The notes under the pieces were generated by a model that saw only the letters and a list, made by a program, of their open reading frames with translations, ran no database searches and had not been told where the DNA came from. Shown piece after piece: positions 9,001 to 17,469 of a stretch of 48,045 nucleotides of DNA. The first letter of the stretch is position 1; every line of letters begins with the position of its first letter. Made by a program: the position numbers and the translations under genes. Origin of the DNA: Ornithinibacillus scapharcae TW25 (lineage in GTDB: Bacteria; Bacillota; Bacilli; Bacillales; Amphibacillaceae); NCBI RefSeq assembly GCF_000190475.1, contig NZ_AEWH01000032.1, positions 1-48,045 of the forward strand. The letters are read 5' to 3'.

Positions 9001-9670
9001 ATTTATACCCCATTCCTCGAATTGTTATGATCCTCTTTGGCTCAGAAGGATTTTCTTCAATTTTTTTTCGTATTTTTTTGATATGAGCATCTATCGTTCT
9101 ATTTAGTACTAGTTTATCAGCATAAGGGTATAATTGATTCACAAGATTATCTCTAGAGATAACAATATTCGGATTCTCCATAAAGTAATATAATAGATTG
9201 AATTCATGCTTCGTTAAGGTTATTTCTTTATCGAAAAGTAATACCTCACCCTTTCGAGGTTTAATACATAATCCATTATGGGTAATCTTTTGACAGAACT
9301 GACCAGTACGACGTAGTACTGCTTCAATATGGGCGAGAAGTTCTTCTGGTTCAAATGGTTTAACTAAATAATCATCAGCACCCATTTTTAATCCGTTAAT
9401 TCTATCCTCTATGCGTGATTTAGCAGATAACATAATAATCGATACCTCATTACGTTCCTGTTCACGTACCCATGTACAAAATTCTTCTCCACTAAGTTTG
9501 GGGAGCATTAAATCAAGGATTATTAAACAAGGATGTTCTGATATAAATACTTCTTTGGCTGTTTCCCCATCAGCTGCTTCTACGACTTCATAACCAGCCT
9601 TAGTAAGATAAATTCTAATTAGTTCCCGTATCATCTTATCATCTTCTACAACAAGTATGGTTTGCTTCAT
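8987..9670 (-). CDS. Response regulator, OmpR/PhoB family
   Basis: A 227-residue DNA-binding regulator. The receiver domain has the acidic pocket Glu9-Asp10-Asp11, phosphoacceptor Asp53 (LIILDLMLP), Ser82 and Lys104 (VKPFEPEEL). The C-terminal winged helix (about 130-225) contains LTKHEFNLL, RTIDAHIKKIRKKI and IITIRGMGYKF, all standard for the family. It pairs with the overlapping kinase. A TATAAT-like element (AGTATAATGG) sits in the 35-bp spacer after the thioredoxin gene and might give a secondary promoter. Targets are unknown; autoregulation of the operon is an inference. Confidence 0.95.
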   Translation of the reverse strand: MKQTILVVEDDKMIRELIRIYLTKAGYEVVEAADGETAKEVFISEHPCLIILDLMLPKLSGEEFCTWVREQERNEVSIIMLSAKSRIEDRINGLKMGADDYLVKPFEPEELLAHIEAVLRRTGQFCQKITHNGLCIKPRKGEVLLFDKEITLTKHEFNLLYYFMENPNIVISRDNLVNQLYPYADKLVLNRTIDAHIKKIRKKIEENPSEPKRIITIRGMGYKFVTE

Positions 9671-9705
9671 CCTCTCACCTCTTGCCCATTATACTATATA
9701 AAAAA

Positions 9706-10293
9706 TTATTCCATCTTTTCGTACTCTTGTACCATCAAATCATAATTCATCGCACCAAATGCTTTGTAACTAATCAGACCATTGGAATCAACCATATATG
9801 TGGTTGGAATTGGCTGTATCATATAGAGATCAGCTACATCTAAATTTGTATCCATTAAAATTGGAAAGGTTAGTTTATATTCATCAGAGAAATCCTCCAC
9901 ATCTTCAATACTGGATTCCGCGTCTGTTAAATTAACAGCTAATATTACAACATCCTTATCTTGATGAAACTTTTCCATATCTGGCATTTCAGCACGACAT
10001 GGTGGACACCATGTTGCCCAAAAATTAATCATCACACGATTCCCACGAAAGTCCGATAGTTTTACGTTGTCTCCAGATAAAGTTTGTAATTGAAAATCAG
10101 GTGCCATGTTTCCTACCTCTAACCCGATAACTGGTTCCTCGGTATTTTCCGCTCCTTCCGACTCGGCCTCGACTTCTTTAATTGTATCCATTTTGTCGAT
10201 TTTTTCGGATGTTTGACTATTAGAATTGATAAAGTCATAAACTGCCCACCCTACCATACCAACAACAATTACAATAAGAATCCACTTTTTCAT
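9706..10293 (-). CDS. ResA/TlpA-like membrane-anchored thiol-disulfide oxidoreductase
   Basis: A 195-residue thioredoxin-fold protein held at the outer face of the membrane. A single N-terminal hydrophobic segment (about 3-20) is followed by an acidic linker (30-58) and an AhpC-TSA/Redoxin-type domain starting at MAPDFQL. The active site is WCPPC with Cys96 and Cys99; the cis-proline region is PIPTTYMVD. Family members reduce apocytochrome c or other exported proteins using electrons from CcdA. The gene follows a ccdA-like gene by 18 bp and has an AGGAGG site. No cytochrome assembly genes are nearby, so the client may be something other than cytochrome c. Confidence 0.93.
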   Translation of the reverse strand: MKKWILIVIVVGMVGWAVYDFINSNSQTSEKIDKMDTIKEVEAESEGAENTEEPVIGLEVGNMAPDFQLQTLSGDNVKLSDFRGNRVMINFWATWCPPCRAEMPDMEKFHQDKDVVILAVNLTDAESSIEDVEDFSDEYKLTFPILMDTNLDVADLYMIQPIPTTYMVDSNGLISYKAFGAMNYDLMVQEYEKME

Positions 10294-10311
10294 TCCATAT
10301 ACCTCCTGAAT

Positions 10312-11070
10312 TTATCCTAATCTAGACAGCCATGAATCTTGTACCAAATCTAGTAAAAACCCTGAAATTCGTGGCATTAATCCAAAGAAAAGCACTAATC
10401 CCATCATAATCATCATGGCTGCACCAATTTTCATAATGATTCCACTATTTCTTACAATCCATTTCGTCTTCCCTATAAAGAAAGTTAAAATGAGAAATGG
10501 TAATGCAAATCCCACTACGTACATGAGTGTGTAGAGCATTCCTTGTCCTGGGTAGCTGGCAGATAGAAGCAATATGGACCCAAAGATCGGTCCGATACAC
10601 GGTGTCCATCCTGCTGCAAATCCTAATCCGATAAAAAAAGTTCCGACGTAACCTACTGGCTTTTTTGCATAGTGAAAGCGTCGTTCCTTCATAAGAGTTG
10701 GTATATTAATCCAGCCTGCTATAAAAAAGCCCATCAAAATAATGAAAACTCCAGCAATCCGTTGAATGAGTAATCCAGATTCTCCAATTAGAAGATGCTG
10801 TGCCCATTTTCCTAAAAAAGAAGCGCTCGCTCCCAAGCTAAAAAATACGAGAGAAACGGCCAACAAAAAGAAAAGAGAATGAATAAATAACTGCCGAACC
10901 ATTTTACTACTCTTATCACCCTGAAGCTCTTTCACACTAATTCCTGTTATGTAAGACATATAGGCTGGAAATATAGGTAAAACGCAAGGAGACAAGAAAG
11001 ATAGTGCACCTGCTCCTAGCGCTAATAACATTCCTACCAGTAATATCGTATCTGTCTCAATAATACTCAT
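10312..11070 (-). CDS. ccdA: CcdA-family thiol-reducing membrane protein
   Basis: A 252-residue polytopic protein of the DsbD-gamma/CcdA family that carries reducing equivalents from cytoplasmic thioredoxin across the membrane. Its two redox cysteines are visible: Cys29 in FLSPCVLP and Cys158 in GWTPCIGP, both in the conserved proline-flanked transmembrane settings. Six transmembrane segments can be outlined. Its start codon overlaps the stop codon of the upstream small gene by one base. Together with the ResA/TlpA-like protein it forms a complete reducing relay. It may be a paralogue of the main CcdA, since cytochrome c maturation genes are not adjacent. Confidence 0.93.
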   Translation of the reverse strand: MSIIETDTILLVGMLLALGAGALSFLSPCVLPIFPAYMSYITGISVKELQGDKSSKMVRQLFIHSLFFLLAVSLVFFSLGASASFLGKWAQHLLIGESGLLIQRIAGVFIILMGFFIAGWINIPTLMKERRFHYAKKPVGYVGTFFIGLGFAAGWTPCIGPIFGSILLLSASYPGQGMLYTLMYVVGFALPFLILTFFIGKTKWIVRNSGIIMKIGAAMMIMMGLVLFFGLMPRISGFLLDLVQDSWLSRLG

Positions 11071-11333
11071 TATGCATCCCTCTTTCTAATCTTATAAGTT
11101 AAACTACCAATACTTGTAACGAAAAACACTCCAACAAACCATGGTTCCATCATATAGCCAAAAACTGTTACAAACGGTTGAACTATAGCTAGAATTATCA
11201 TCCCAATTGACCAAATTGTAACCATAACTATTAATAGTCCCATGAAAGACATGCGCGCTTTGAGAAGTATATACAAACCGATGAGAGCTGCTAGTAAGAC
11301 TATATAGCCGAAGGAATACGTATTCTCTTCCAC
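11070..11333 (-). CDS. Small membrane protein, 87 aa, of the redox operon
   Basis: A hypothetical protein with three hydrophobic segments (about 8-25, 28-50 and 62-78) and a basic C-terminal tail (KIRKRD). It has no cysteine or recognised domain. It overlaps the CcdA gene start by one base, so translational coupling is likely, and its membrane location fits an accessory role to CcdA or the sensor kinase. No function is claimed. Confidence 0.7.
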   Translation of the reverse strand: MEENTYSFGYIVLLAALIGLYILLKARMSFMGLLIVMVTIWSIGMIILAIVQPFVTVFGYMMEPWFVGVFFVTSIGSLTYKIRKRDA

Positions 11334-11411
11334 AATGAACTGAATAAACTCGTATACAAACGAACTAATAAGAAATAAGTGAACAAAAGATTCTATGAGC
11401 GGAAGTACGTT

Positions 11412-11717
11412 CTATTTTTTTCGGTTTGATTTGTATAGAAGCAACAATGTGATTGAAACTATAGCAAAATAGAACGCTTTTGAGTCACTAGGATATGCCA
11501 GAATTGATAAAGGATCCGATATAAATATAAAGAGATGTAATAAAATCTTCCCTAGCCAGATAAAGATTACGAAGTTGATTAATTGCGATATTAATTCTTC
11601 TATATGTTTTCTCTTTTGCTTGATAGATAGGTCACTAAGTAGATAAAAAGATATAAATCCTATTGCAAAGCTTAGAGCAATAATACTAATTGCCGTTAAT
11701 TTACTTGCTAAAGCCAT
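11412..11717 (-). CDS. Small membrane protein, 101 aa, first gene of the redox operon
   Basis: A hypothetical protein with three predicted transmembrane segments (about 8-28, 45-68 and 80-97) and a short basic tail (YKSNRKK). It starts at ATG after a GAGGAC site. It lies 78 bp upstream of the 87-residue membrane protein on the same strand and is probably the first gene of the unit that includes CcdA, thioredoxin and the two-component system. The family is not recognised. Confidence 0.65.
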   Translation of the reverse strand: MALASKLTAISIIALSFAIGFISFYLLSDLSIKQKRKHIEELISQLINFVIFIWLGKILLHLFIFISDPLSILAYPSDSKAFYFAIVSITLLLLYKSNRKK

Positions 11718-11879
11718 TTGTCTGTCCTCACTTTCAAACCCTCTGCAATAGTATCTTATACTTCTAATGTGAAAAATTGATGAAAGTACTCAATAAATAT
11801 GAAAATCTTTTGTGTTGCTAAGAGATAATAACAATACTCTTATGTATAATTCACATTCTAGCACTTATGGTTTTATTGC

Positions 11880-11920
11880 ATTAGAAAAGGCTATCGAGCA
11901 TTACTCGACAGCCTTAAAAA
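11880..11920 (-). terminator. Terminator after gapN
   Basis: Arms aaggctatcgag (11887-11898) and ctcgacagcctt (11904-11915) with a five-base loop. Read on the minus strand the stem is followed by a T-rich stretch, about 40 bases after the GapN stop codon. Confidence 0.7.
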
Positions 11921-11956
11921 CAGGGATATTTCCCTTATCTTTGTTCATTGAAAGAA

Positions 11957-13408
11957 TTATTCAACTATATTTAGTACAGTTACTTTTTCCTGTGTCATAG
12001 ATTCTAGACTCTTACGAATACCTTGTGCTCCCATACCAGATCCTTTAACACCGATAAATGGGAAATGATCTGGTCCACGTTCTGTTCGACCATTAATTTG
12101 AACTGAACCAGCTTCTATTTTACTCGCAATAGTAAACGCTCGGTTTATATCTTTTGTAAAGACACTTGCCTGTAAGCCGAATTCTGATTCATTTGCAATT
12201 CGGATAGCTTCTTCATCAGAAGTAACTCTTATAATAGGTAGAATCGGACCAAATGGTTCTTCCCAGGCAACCTTCATTTCTTCTGTAACATGATCAAGAA
12301 GCGTCGGATAAATTAAATTATCTTCTCTTCTATTTCCTATAACCACTGTTGCACCTTTTTCTACCGCATCATCTAGTAAACCTTGAACAAAATCTGCAGA
12401 CTTTTTATTAATTATAGGAACAATAGTACTATTTTCTTCAGGTGAGCCGACTGATAATTTTTCAACCTGTTCTTTTAATAAAGCAACAAGCTCATCAGCA
12501 ACACTATCATGAACTAGGACACGTTTAATTGCTGTACAGCGCTGTCCAGAGTATGAAAATGCTCCACTAATAATATGCTTTGCAGCCTCTTGTAAGTCTG
12601 CATCCTCACGAACAATACCAGGGTCTTTACCACCAAGTTCAAGAACTAATGGAACCATGGTTGCTTTTTTAGCAAGTTGTACACCGGTATGGGTACCACC
12701 AGTAAATGAAATCATGTTTATCCCTTTATGTTCCACTAAATAATCACCGATTACGGAACCACGTCCAGTTACTAAACCTAATAACCCTTTTGGTAGTCCA
12801 GCTTTATCTAGTGCTTCCACCATCTTGATACCACTTATCGCTCCTTGGGTAGCTGGTTTAAAGACAACTGCGTTTCCTGCCATTAATGCTGGTGCAATTT
12901 TAGCTGCAGATAAGTTTACCGGATAATTAAATGGTGAAATCGCTAGAACTACACCACGAGGTACACGATTAATAATAGCAATCTTAGATTTAGATCCACC
13001 TGGGAAACTATCTCCCAGCATACTTTCCCCATGCATATGAAGCGCTTCTTCTACAGTGTAGCGGATAAAATCAGCTGTACGTACTACCTCTTTCTTGGCG
13101 TCATTAGCTGCCTTCCCAACTTCCTTCATGATTATTTCTGCAAGTTCATCCTGCATAAGAATTAGTTCATCTGCCCACTTATATAAGTACTTCGCACGAT
13201 CTTGTAGTGAAACGTCCGCCCAATCCTTCTGAGCGTTCTTTGCTAAATTAATTATTTCATCAACTTCATCTTGTGAAATTGCTTGAATATGCCCTACTAC
13301 CTCAGGACGATATGGAGAATGTATGTCGATAGTTTGTCCGGAATGACTTTCTCTCCATTCACCGTTTATGTAGTATTTATAGGTTGTTTGTTTAGTCTTT
13401 GATGTCAT
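11957..13408 (-). CDS. gapN: Non-phosphorylating NADP-dependent glyceraldehyde-3-phosphate dehydrogenase
   Basis: Oxidises glyceraldehyde-3-phosphate directly to 3-phosphoglycerate, giving NADPH but no ATP. It belongs to the aldehyde dehydrogenase superfamily and reads closely like streptococcal GapN along its length (AISPFNYPVNL, FKPATQGAISG, SGAFSYSGQRCTA, WEEPFGPILPIIRVTS). The catalytic Cys291, general base Glu257 (LELGGK) and oxyanion Asn161 are present. I prefer the ATG at 13408 because GGAG lies six bases upstream; an upstream in-frame TTG at 13420 overlaps that ribosome binding site. The gene is monocistronic with its own terminator. In these bacteria GapN is a source of NADPH. Confidence 0.93.
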   Translation of the reverse strand: MTSKTKQTTYKYYINGEWRESHSGQTIDIHSPYRPEVVGHIQAISQDEVDEIINLAKNAQKDWADVSLQDRAKYLYKWADELILMQDELAEIIMKEVGKAANDAKKEVVRTADFIRYTVEEALHMHGESMLGDSFPGGSKSKIAIINRVPRGVVLAISPFNYPVNLSAAKIAPALMAGNAVVFKPATQGAISGIKMVEALDKAGLPKGLLGLVTGRGSVIGDYLVEHKGINMISFTGGTHTGVQLAKKATMVPLVLELGGKDPGIVREDADLQEAAKHIISGAFSYSGQRCTAIKRVLVHDSVADELVALLKEQVEKLSVGSPEENSTIVPIINKKSADFVQGLLDDAVEKGATVVIGNRREDNLIYPTLLDHVTEEMKVAWEEPFGPILPIIRVTSDEEAIRIANESEFGLQASVFTKDINRAFTIASKIEAGSVQINGRTERGPDHFPFIGVKGSGMGAQGIRKSLESMTQEKVTVLNIVE

Positions 13409-13590
13409 GATAATCTCCAATCTTTATTTATATTATCTAAATTTTTCTGCATATGACTTATGCCAGTTGGAAAGTAATGTCTATTATTATATCTATAATT
13501 ACTATTTTTACTAAATAATATGCTCACTTTTTAACATATAAAGCTTTACTAAAGCTACTAATGACTGTAGCGGTTAACTTATACGGAATT

Positions 13591-13636
13591 AATAAAAGCA
13601 GCCCAAATGTTAGGTGTTCATAACGTTTAGGCCGCA
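13591..13636 (-). terminator. Terminator after the VWA lipoprotein gene
   Basis: A hairpin with arms 13598-13612 and 13621-13635 (gcagcccaaatgtta with taacgtttaggccgc, two G-U pairs and one mismatch). On the minus strand it is followed by TTTTATTAA. It lies about 40 bases after the stop codon at 13673. Confidence 0.7.
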
Positions 13637-13672
13637 ATTACATTTTTATACATCTTAAGAAAAGCCTCTTAA

Positions 13673-15076
13673 TTATTCATCCTTGATTTTTCTCATTTCT
13701 TCTACCCATTCATCTACTCTTTTTCGAATGTCATCGGAAACTTGCTTAATTTCATCGTATTTTTGAGATTTAAGCTCATCATTCAATTCGATTTTCTTTT
13801 GTTTTCGATTTAATATTAATTCTGAAAGTTCGTCGTAGGCCTCACTCGGAATTAGTTCTTCTTGATAGATCATTTTTAGAGCCTTATCAAATCGTTCATC
13901 TTCTTTGGCAATAATGTCCCTTATCCTCTGATGTTCTACCTTATAGCGGTCCATCTCAGCTAATTCTTCCCATGGATCTGGTGCTTTAGTAAAGGCCCAG
14001 GCAAGGTCTATGGCACTAGGTAACCATTCATACTCGATAGTTTGTTGGATTTCATCAGCGTTATTTGCGGCAAAGTAATCGCCGTTTCCTGCTTCAGAAA
14101 CAGATTTTAATTGGTCTTCAGCGTCTTTATCAACATTGAAACCAATAATGTTAACAGAACGTCCTTCGTTATCTTTGGCGAAATTTTCGGCTGCCTTTAC
14201 AGGATCCCCATCACAAGTTTCCACACCATCACTAACAATATATACCGTAATGGCTCCTTCTAATTTTTGGCTCATTTCAGCAGCTTTATTTATAGCTCCA
14301 GCAAGTGGTGTCCATCCTTTACTTTCAAAGGTAGACAGTGAACCTTCAAATTCATCGGAATTGTATTCACCCATTGGATAGACTTCTTCAATGCCTTCAC
14401 AGGATAACTTCTTATCGGAATTAGATTCAGAACCCTTATGTCCATAGACAACTAGAGAGATATCGCTATCCTGACCGATAACATCCGTGAAACGTTTTAC
14501 AGCATCCTTGGCAATATCCATTTTGACTTCTCCATCTACACTCAACAACATACTAGAACTGGCATCTAATAGAATAATCGCTTTTCCTATTTCGTCTTCC
14601 TGTTCTACACCACTACCTACTTTTTTAGGAATAGGTAAGTATGGTTCTTCAAAAGTCGGTTTAAAACTCTGTGCAGGGTCAATAGCTTCTTCATAGTTAG
14701 GGCTAGCAAGCAAACTTGCTAATTTTATTTCTAGTTCTTTAGCATTTTGAGTTTCTTCCGTGAACTCGGTTAATTCCTTCTTTAATTCTTCCTCTATTGA
14801 ATTCATTAACTCATCGGTTTCTGTAGATAATTCCTCTTCAAGTGTTAAGTCACTGAGTAGAGAACCTTTATAGTTTTTGAGGTCATCAAGATTTTCTATT
14901 GAATATTCTTTTATTTCGGTTGTGGCATTATCGTTATCTTTCTTTTCTTCATCAGCTTTTTCACTTGTCGAAGCTTCTTTTGCTTTTAAATTTTCCTCTT
15001 TATTTTTTTCGTTTTCGCTACAAGCACCGAGAATGAGTAAAATACTTATACTAATCCATATAATTAGCTTACGCAA
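13673..15076 (-). CDS. VWA-domain lipoprotein
   Basis: A secreted lipoprotein of about 467 residues. I place the start at the TTG at 15076, because AAAGGAG lies eight bases upstream and the product then begins MRKLIIWISI with a proper lipobox ILGAC (Cys19). The longer frame to 15100 has no ribosome binding site. A Lys/Glu-rich coiled stretch follows to about 130, then a von Willebrand A domain with the metal-ion site LLDASSSM and downstream SDGVETCDGDP. The C-terminal 110 residues are highly charged and helical. It probably binds partner proteins at the cell surface through its metal site. No gene for a cognate MoxR ATPase is adjacent, although the large VWA operon lies 6 kb away. Confidence 0.85.
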   Translation of the reverse strand: MRKLIIWISISILLILGACSENEKNKEENLKAKEASTSEKADEEKKDNDNATTEIKEYSIENLDDLKNYKGSLLSDLTLEEELSTETDELMNSIEEELKKELTEFTEETQNAKELEIKLASLLASPNYEEAIDPAQSFKPTFEEPYLPIPKKVGSGVEQEDEIGKAIILLDASSSMLLSVDGEVKMDIAKDAVKRFTDVIGQDSDISLVVYGHKGSESNSDKKLSCEGIEEVYPMGEYNSDEFEGSLSTFESKGWTPLAGAINKAAEMSQKLEGAITVYIVSDGVETCDGDPVKAAENFAKDNEGRSVNIIGFNVDKDAEDQLKSVSEAGNGDYFAANNADEIQQTIEYEWLPSAIDLAWAFTKAPDPWEELAEMDRYKVEHQRIRDIIAKEDERFDKALKMIYQEELIPSEAYDELSELILNRKQKKIELNDELKSQKYDEIKQVSDDIRKRVDEWVEEMRKIKDE

Positions 15077-15270
15077 TGATCGCACTCCTTTATTTTCCAA
15101 TTCTATAATCTAGCTTGCCTTTTCATCTAGGTAATCGTCAATATATCGAAATAACTATTTCTTTATTAAAAATAATCCTTTATACCTATTAGTTACGAGG
15201 GAATCTAGTTTTGTTTAAGAAGGATAATTAAGATTGCGTTTCTAACTCTTGTAAACATAATAGTAATCTA

Positions 15271-15522
15271 CTATAAATAACTTCCTTTTCCCCCATTTGT
15301 AGCAATGTCTTCGAGTTTAATTCTCCCTGATATAGTTAAACCTGAATTAAATATTAGTATTCCCAAGACTAATAATGTAATTGTCGGAAGAACAAATGGT
15401 TGTTTAAATTCCTTAAGTATTCTTTGTTTTTCACGTTTCTCCATTTTTGTATAAGTTTTAATTATGAGGAGAATAGGGATAATCCATAGTAATAATAAAA
15501 ATAATAGCTGAATAAATTTTAT
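15271..15522 (-). CDS. Small membrane protein, about 83 aa, apparent ATA start
   Basis: A frame of 83 codons on the minus strand ends with TAG at 15271. It encodes two hydrophobic segments (about 3-22 and 43-60) separated by a basic loop (KMEKREKQRILKEFK), a typical small inner-membrane protein. The expected start is ATA at 15520-15522, placed five bases after an AGAGAGG ribosome binding site; no ATG, GTG or TTG occurs in frame until Met27, after the first membrane segment. A TGA lies six codons upstream. The gene may use a rare start codon, may have lost its ATG by mutation (ATG to ATA), or may contain a sequencing error. No family is recognised. Confidence 0.55.
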   Translation of the reverse strand: MKFIQLLFLLLLWIIPILLIIKTYTKMEKREKQRILKEFKQPFVLPTITLLVLGILIFNSGLTISGRIKLEDIATNGGKGSYL

Positions 15523-15644
15523 AGGAACCTCTCTTTGTCAACTAATGTGACGAGTAGTTTAAACTAATTTAAATTCATACTCAATATAGATAAAAATATT
15601 TCTGAATCTGAGATTCTCTTAACTTTATAGTGAATAAATCGATA

Positions 15645-16087
15645 TTAAGGCTTATTATCAACTCTTCCGCGAAGAAGATATGGAATAGTAGAGTTGCTAT
15701 ATTTTAAACCTTCTATATTACTTGGTATATAGGCATTCTCTAATGCTTTATTAGCGTCCATCCAAATAACTTCCTCAATTTCTTCAGGAAACGTTATGTT
15801 GATTTCTCCCTCTATAATTCTACCTTTAAAAGTAAAAATATTGTATGATGACCTCGCTCTTCAAAAATAGCTTCACTCACTGCAAGCACTCCTTCAAGTT
15901 GAACGTTTAACCCTGTTTCTTCTTTAACTTCACATATAGCTGCATCTTCTAAAGTTTCACCACTTTCAACTGCCCCGCCGGGAAGTGTGTAGTAAGAAGA
16001 GTCACCTCCTTTGTTTTTCACCATTAGAATATTTTCTTTATTAGTATCGTATAAAAGAACATAGGCGACATCTACACGCTTCATCAT
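15645..16087 (-). pseudogene. NUDIX hydrolase, frameshifted
   Basis: The N-terminal 91 codons (16087 to 15812) encode a MutT-like protein with the NUDIX box GGAVESGETLEDAAI followed by CEVKEETGL. The frame then ends early, but a second frame continues without stops from the same point to TAA at 15645-15647, reading FKGRIIEGEINITFPEEI and so on, the expected second half. The break coincides with a run of five A bases (15834-15838); one more base would restore a 148-residue protein of normal family length. The box also has Cys in place of the conserved Arg, which argues for true decay. Sequencing error or homopolymer slippage remain alternatives. The start has an AGGAG site. Confidence 0.8.
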
Positions 16088-16116
16088 TCAAATCATCTCC
16101 TATTGGTTTGATTAAA

Positions 16117-16150
16117 GCGTAAATAAAAATGACGATCTATTCCGATCGCC
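16117..16150 (-). terminator. Terminator after the PspC-like gene
   Basis: A short hairpin (acgatc 16132-16137 with gatcgc 16144-16149) followed on the minus strand by ATTTTTATTT. It lies about 35 bases after the stop codon at 16186. Confidence 0.55.
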
Positions 16151-16185
16151 TAGTTAAAACTTTACTCACTCCAGTTAAGTTGTGA

Positions 16186-16380
16186 CTAGTGTATTGATTT
16201 TAAAGATGGAAGAGTATCAGGTAATGACACAGCAAGGATTAAGTAAATTAAGTAATTAGCTGGTAGAACAATAAATAGTAACCTTACACCGAATGAAGAT
16301 ATCCCAAAATATTCGGCAACTCCACCACATACACCAGTTAAAGCCTTATCTGTCGATGACTTTCTTAGCTTTCTATGCAA
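16186..16380 (-). CDS. PspC-domain small membrane protein
   Basis: A 64-residue protein of the PspC family. It shows the conserved N-terminal pattern KLRKSSTDKALTGVCGGVAEY, followed by FGISSFGVRLLFIVL and one transmembrane segment (about 32-54). Such proteins sit in the inner membrane and take part in envelope-stress responses together with PspA/LiaH systems; stand-alone copies are common in Bacillaceae. A GGGGGG site precedes the ATG. No psp or lia partner is nearby. Confidence 0.88.
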   Translation of the reverse strand: MHRKLRKSSTDKALTGVCGGVAEYFGISSFGVRLLFIVLPANYLIYLILAVSLPDTLPSLKSIH

Positions 16381-16503
16381 CGAAATCCCCCCTATCTAAT
16401 ACTATGTAAGTTACCTACTTTATACGGGAATCCATTCAAAAAGTTTCATTTTAATCTCAATGACGAAATATCCAAGATGTAATCATTTTCTAGTTAATTT
16501 AGA

Positions 16504-17469
16504 TTAAGAACATAGTATATCAGTCTTAATAATTTGCAAAAATCTTTCTTGGTCTTCTAAAAACGGAGAGTGTGCAGCATCTTCAAATGTATAAAATCTC
16601 TTCATTGGCGATTCTACCTGTTCAAAGAATCGTCTTGCTTCTTTGTAGGAAGTTTGATAATCATGTAAACCATGTATAATAAAAACAGGAATGTCAAAAC
16701 GTGGTGCCAATAAAGTAGCATCCGCTTCTGCCATTATTTCACATAAGGAATCATAACTGAAATAAATCCCCTTCGGAATGTTAAAACGTTCTCTCCACGA
16801 ATATTGTCTACAAGTGAAAAGTTCCTTTATACCCTGCCAATTAGAATATCCCGTTCTTTTCGCACCACCTCCGTATTTATTAAGATACCTACCTAGTATT
16901 CTACGATATCCTTGATTTCTATAAAAATGCTTATCAAATGTAACGGATTGAATGTCTTTTGCCGCTCGTTTGTCACCTCGTATTTTAGCAGTTTCCAGTA
17001 AAAAGTCATACGTGTGCCTATTTGATTCAAAATGCCTTCCAAACTGCCCCACACCAATATAGGCATGAAAATATTTCGGATATTTACTCGCGACTATACT
17101 TCCGATTAGCGTTCCCCAAGAGTGCCCACAAATATAAATCTTCTCTTTGTGAAATTTTCCTCTAAGATAATTGGTTATCGTTAATGCGTCAGAAACTAAA
17201 CTTTCTAACGTTAGTTCGCCCTGTGTAGAAGAATTATAAGACATTCCGGTACCTCTTTGTTCCCAATAACAAATGGTAAAATGATCTGCCCATGCAAGTC
17301 CTGATTGTTTAATACTTGCATATTGTGGGAATCCAGGTCCTCCATGTATAAACAAGAGAACAGGATGATTAAAGTCAGTTGACTCAATAAATATGCCGTT
17401 CTTATGACCATCTATATCAACATAATCCTTTTGAAAATGCACATTTGTTTTAATGCTTAACTCCCCCAT
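16504..17469 (-). CDS. Alpha/beta hydrolase, proline iminopeptidase-like
   Basis: A cytoplasmic hydrolase of 321 residues with the alpha/beta fold. HGGPG (42-46) is the oxyanion-loop signature of prolyl iminopeptidases and related enzymes, and GHSWGT places the nucleophile at Ser117. IIHGLHDYQTSY supplies the likely acid Asp, and EDAAHSPFLE the catalytic His. Unlike classical proline iminopeptidases it has a long, basic lid insert (about 165-225), so its substrate may differ. Its start overlaps the end of the upstream lipoprotein gene by 20 bases, indicating translational coupling. The ribosome binding site is weak. Confidence 0.85.
   Translation of the reverse strand: MGELSIKTNVHFQKDYVDIDGHKNGIFIESTDFNHPVLLFIHGGPGFPQYASIKQSGLAWADHFTICYWEQRGTGMSYNSSTQGELTLESLVSDALTITNYLRGKFHKEKIYICGHSWGTLIGSIVASKYPKYFHAYIGVGQFGRHFESNRHTYDFLLETAKIRGDKRAAKDIQSVTFDKHFYRNQGYRRILGRYLNKYGGGAKRTGYSNWQGIKELFTCRQYSWRERFNIPKGIYFSYDSLCEIMAEADATLLAPRFDIPVFIIHGLHDYQTSYKEARRFFEQVESPMKRFYTFEDAAHSPFLEDQERFLQIIKTDILCS

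Noticed and set aside
11812-12000. 62-residue frame on the plus strand after gapN
   Set aside because: It runs through the gapN terminator hairpin and into the gapN coding region; no ribosome binding site.
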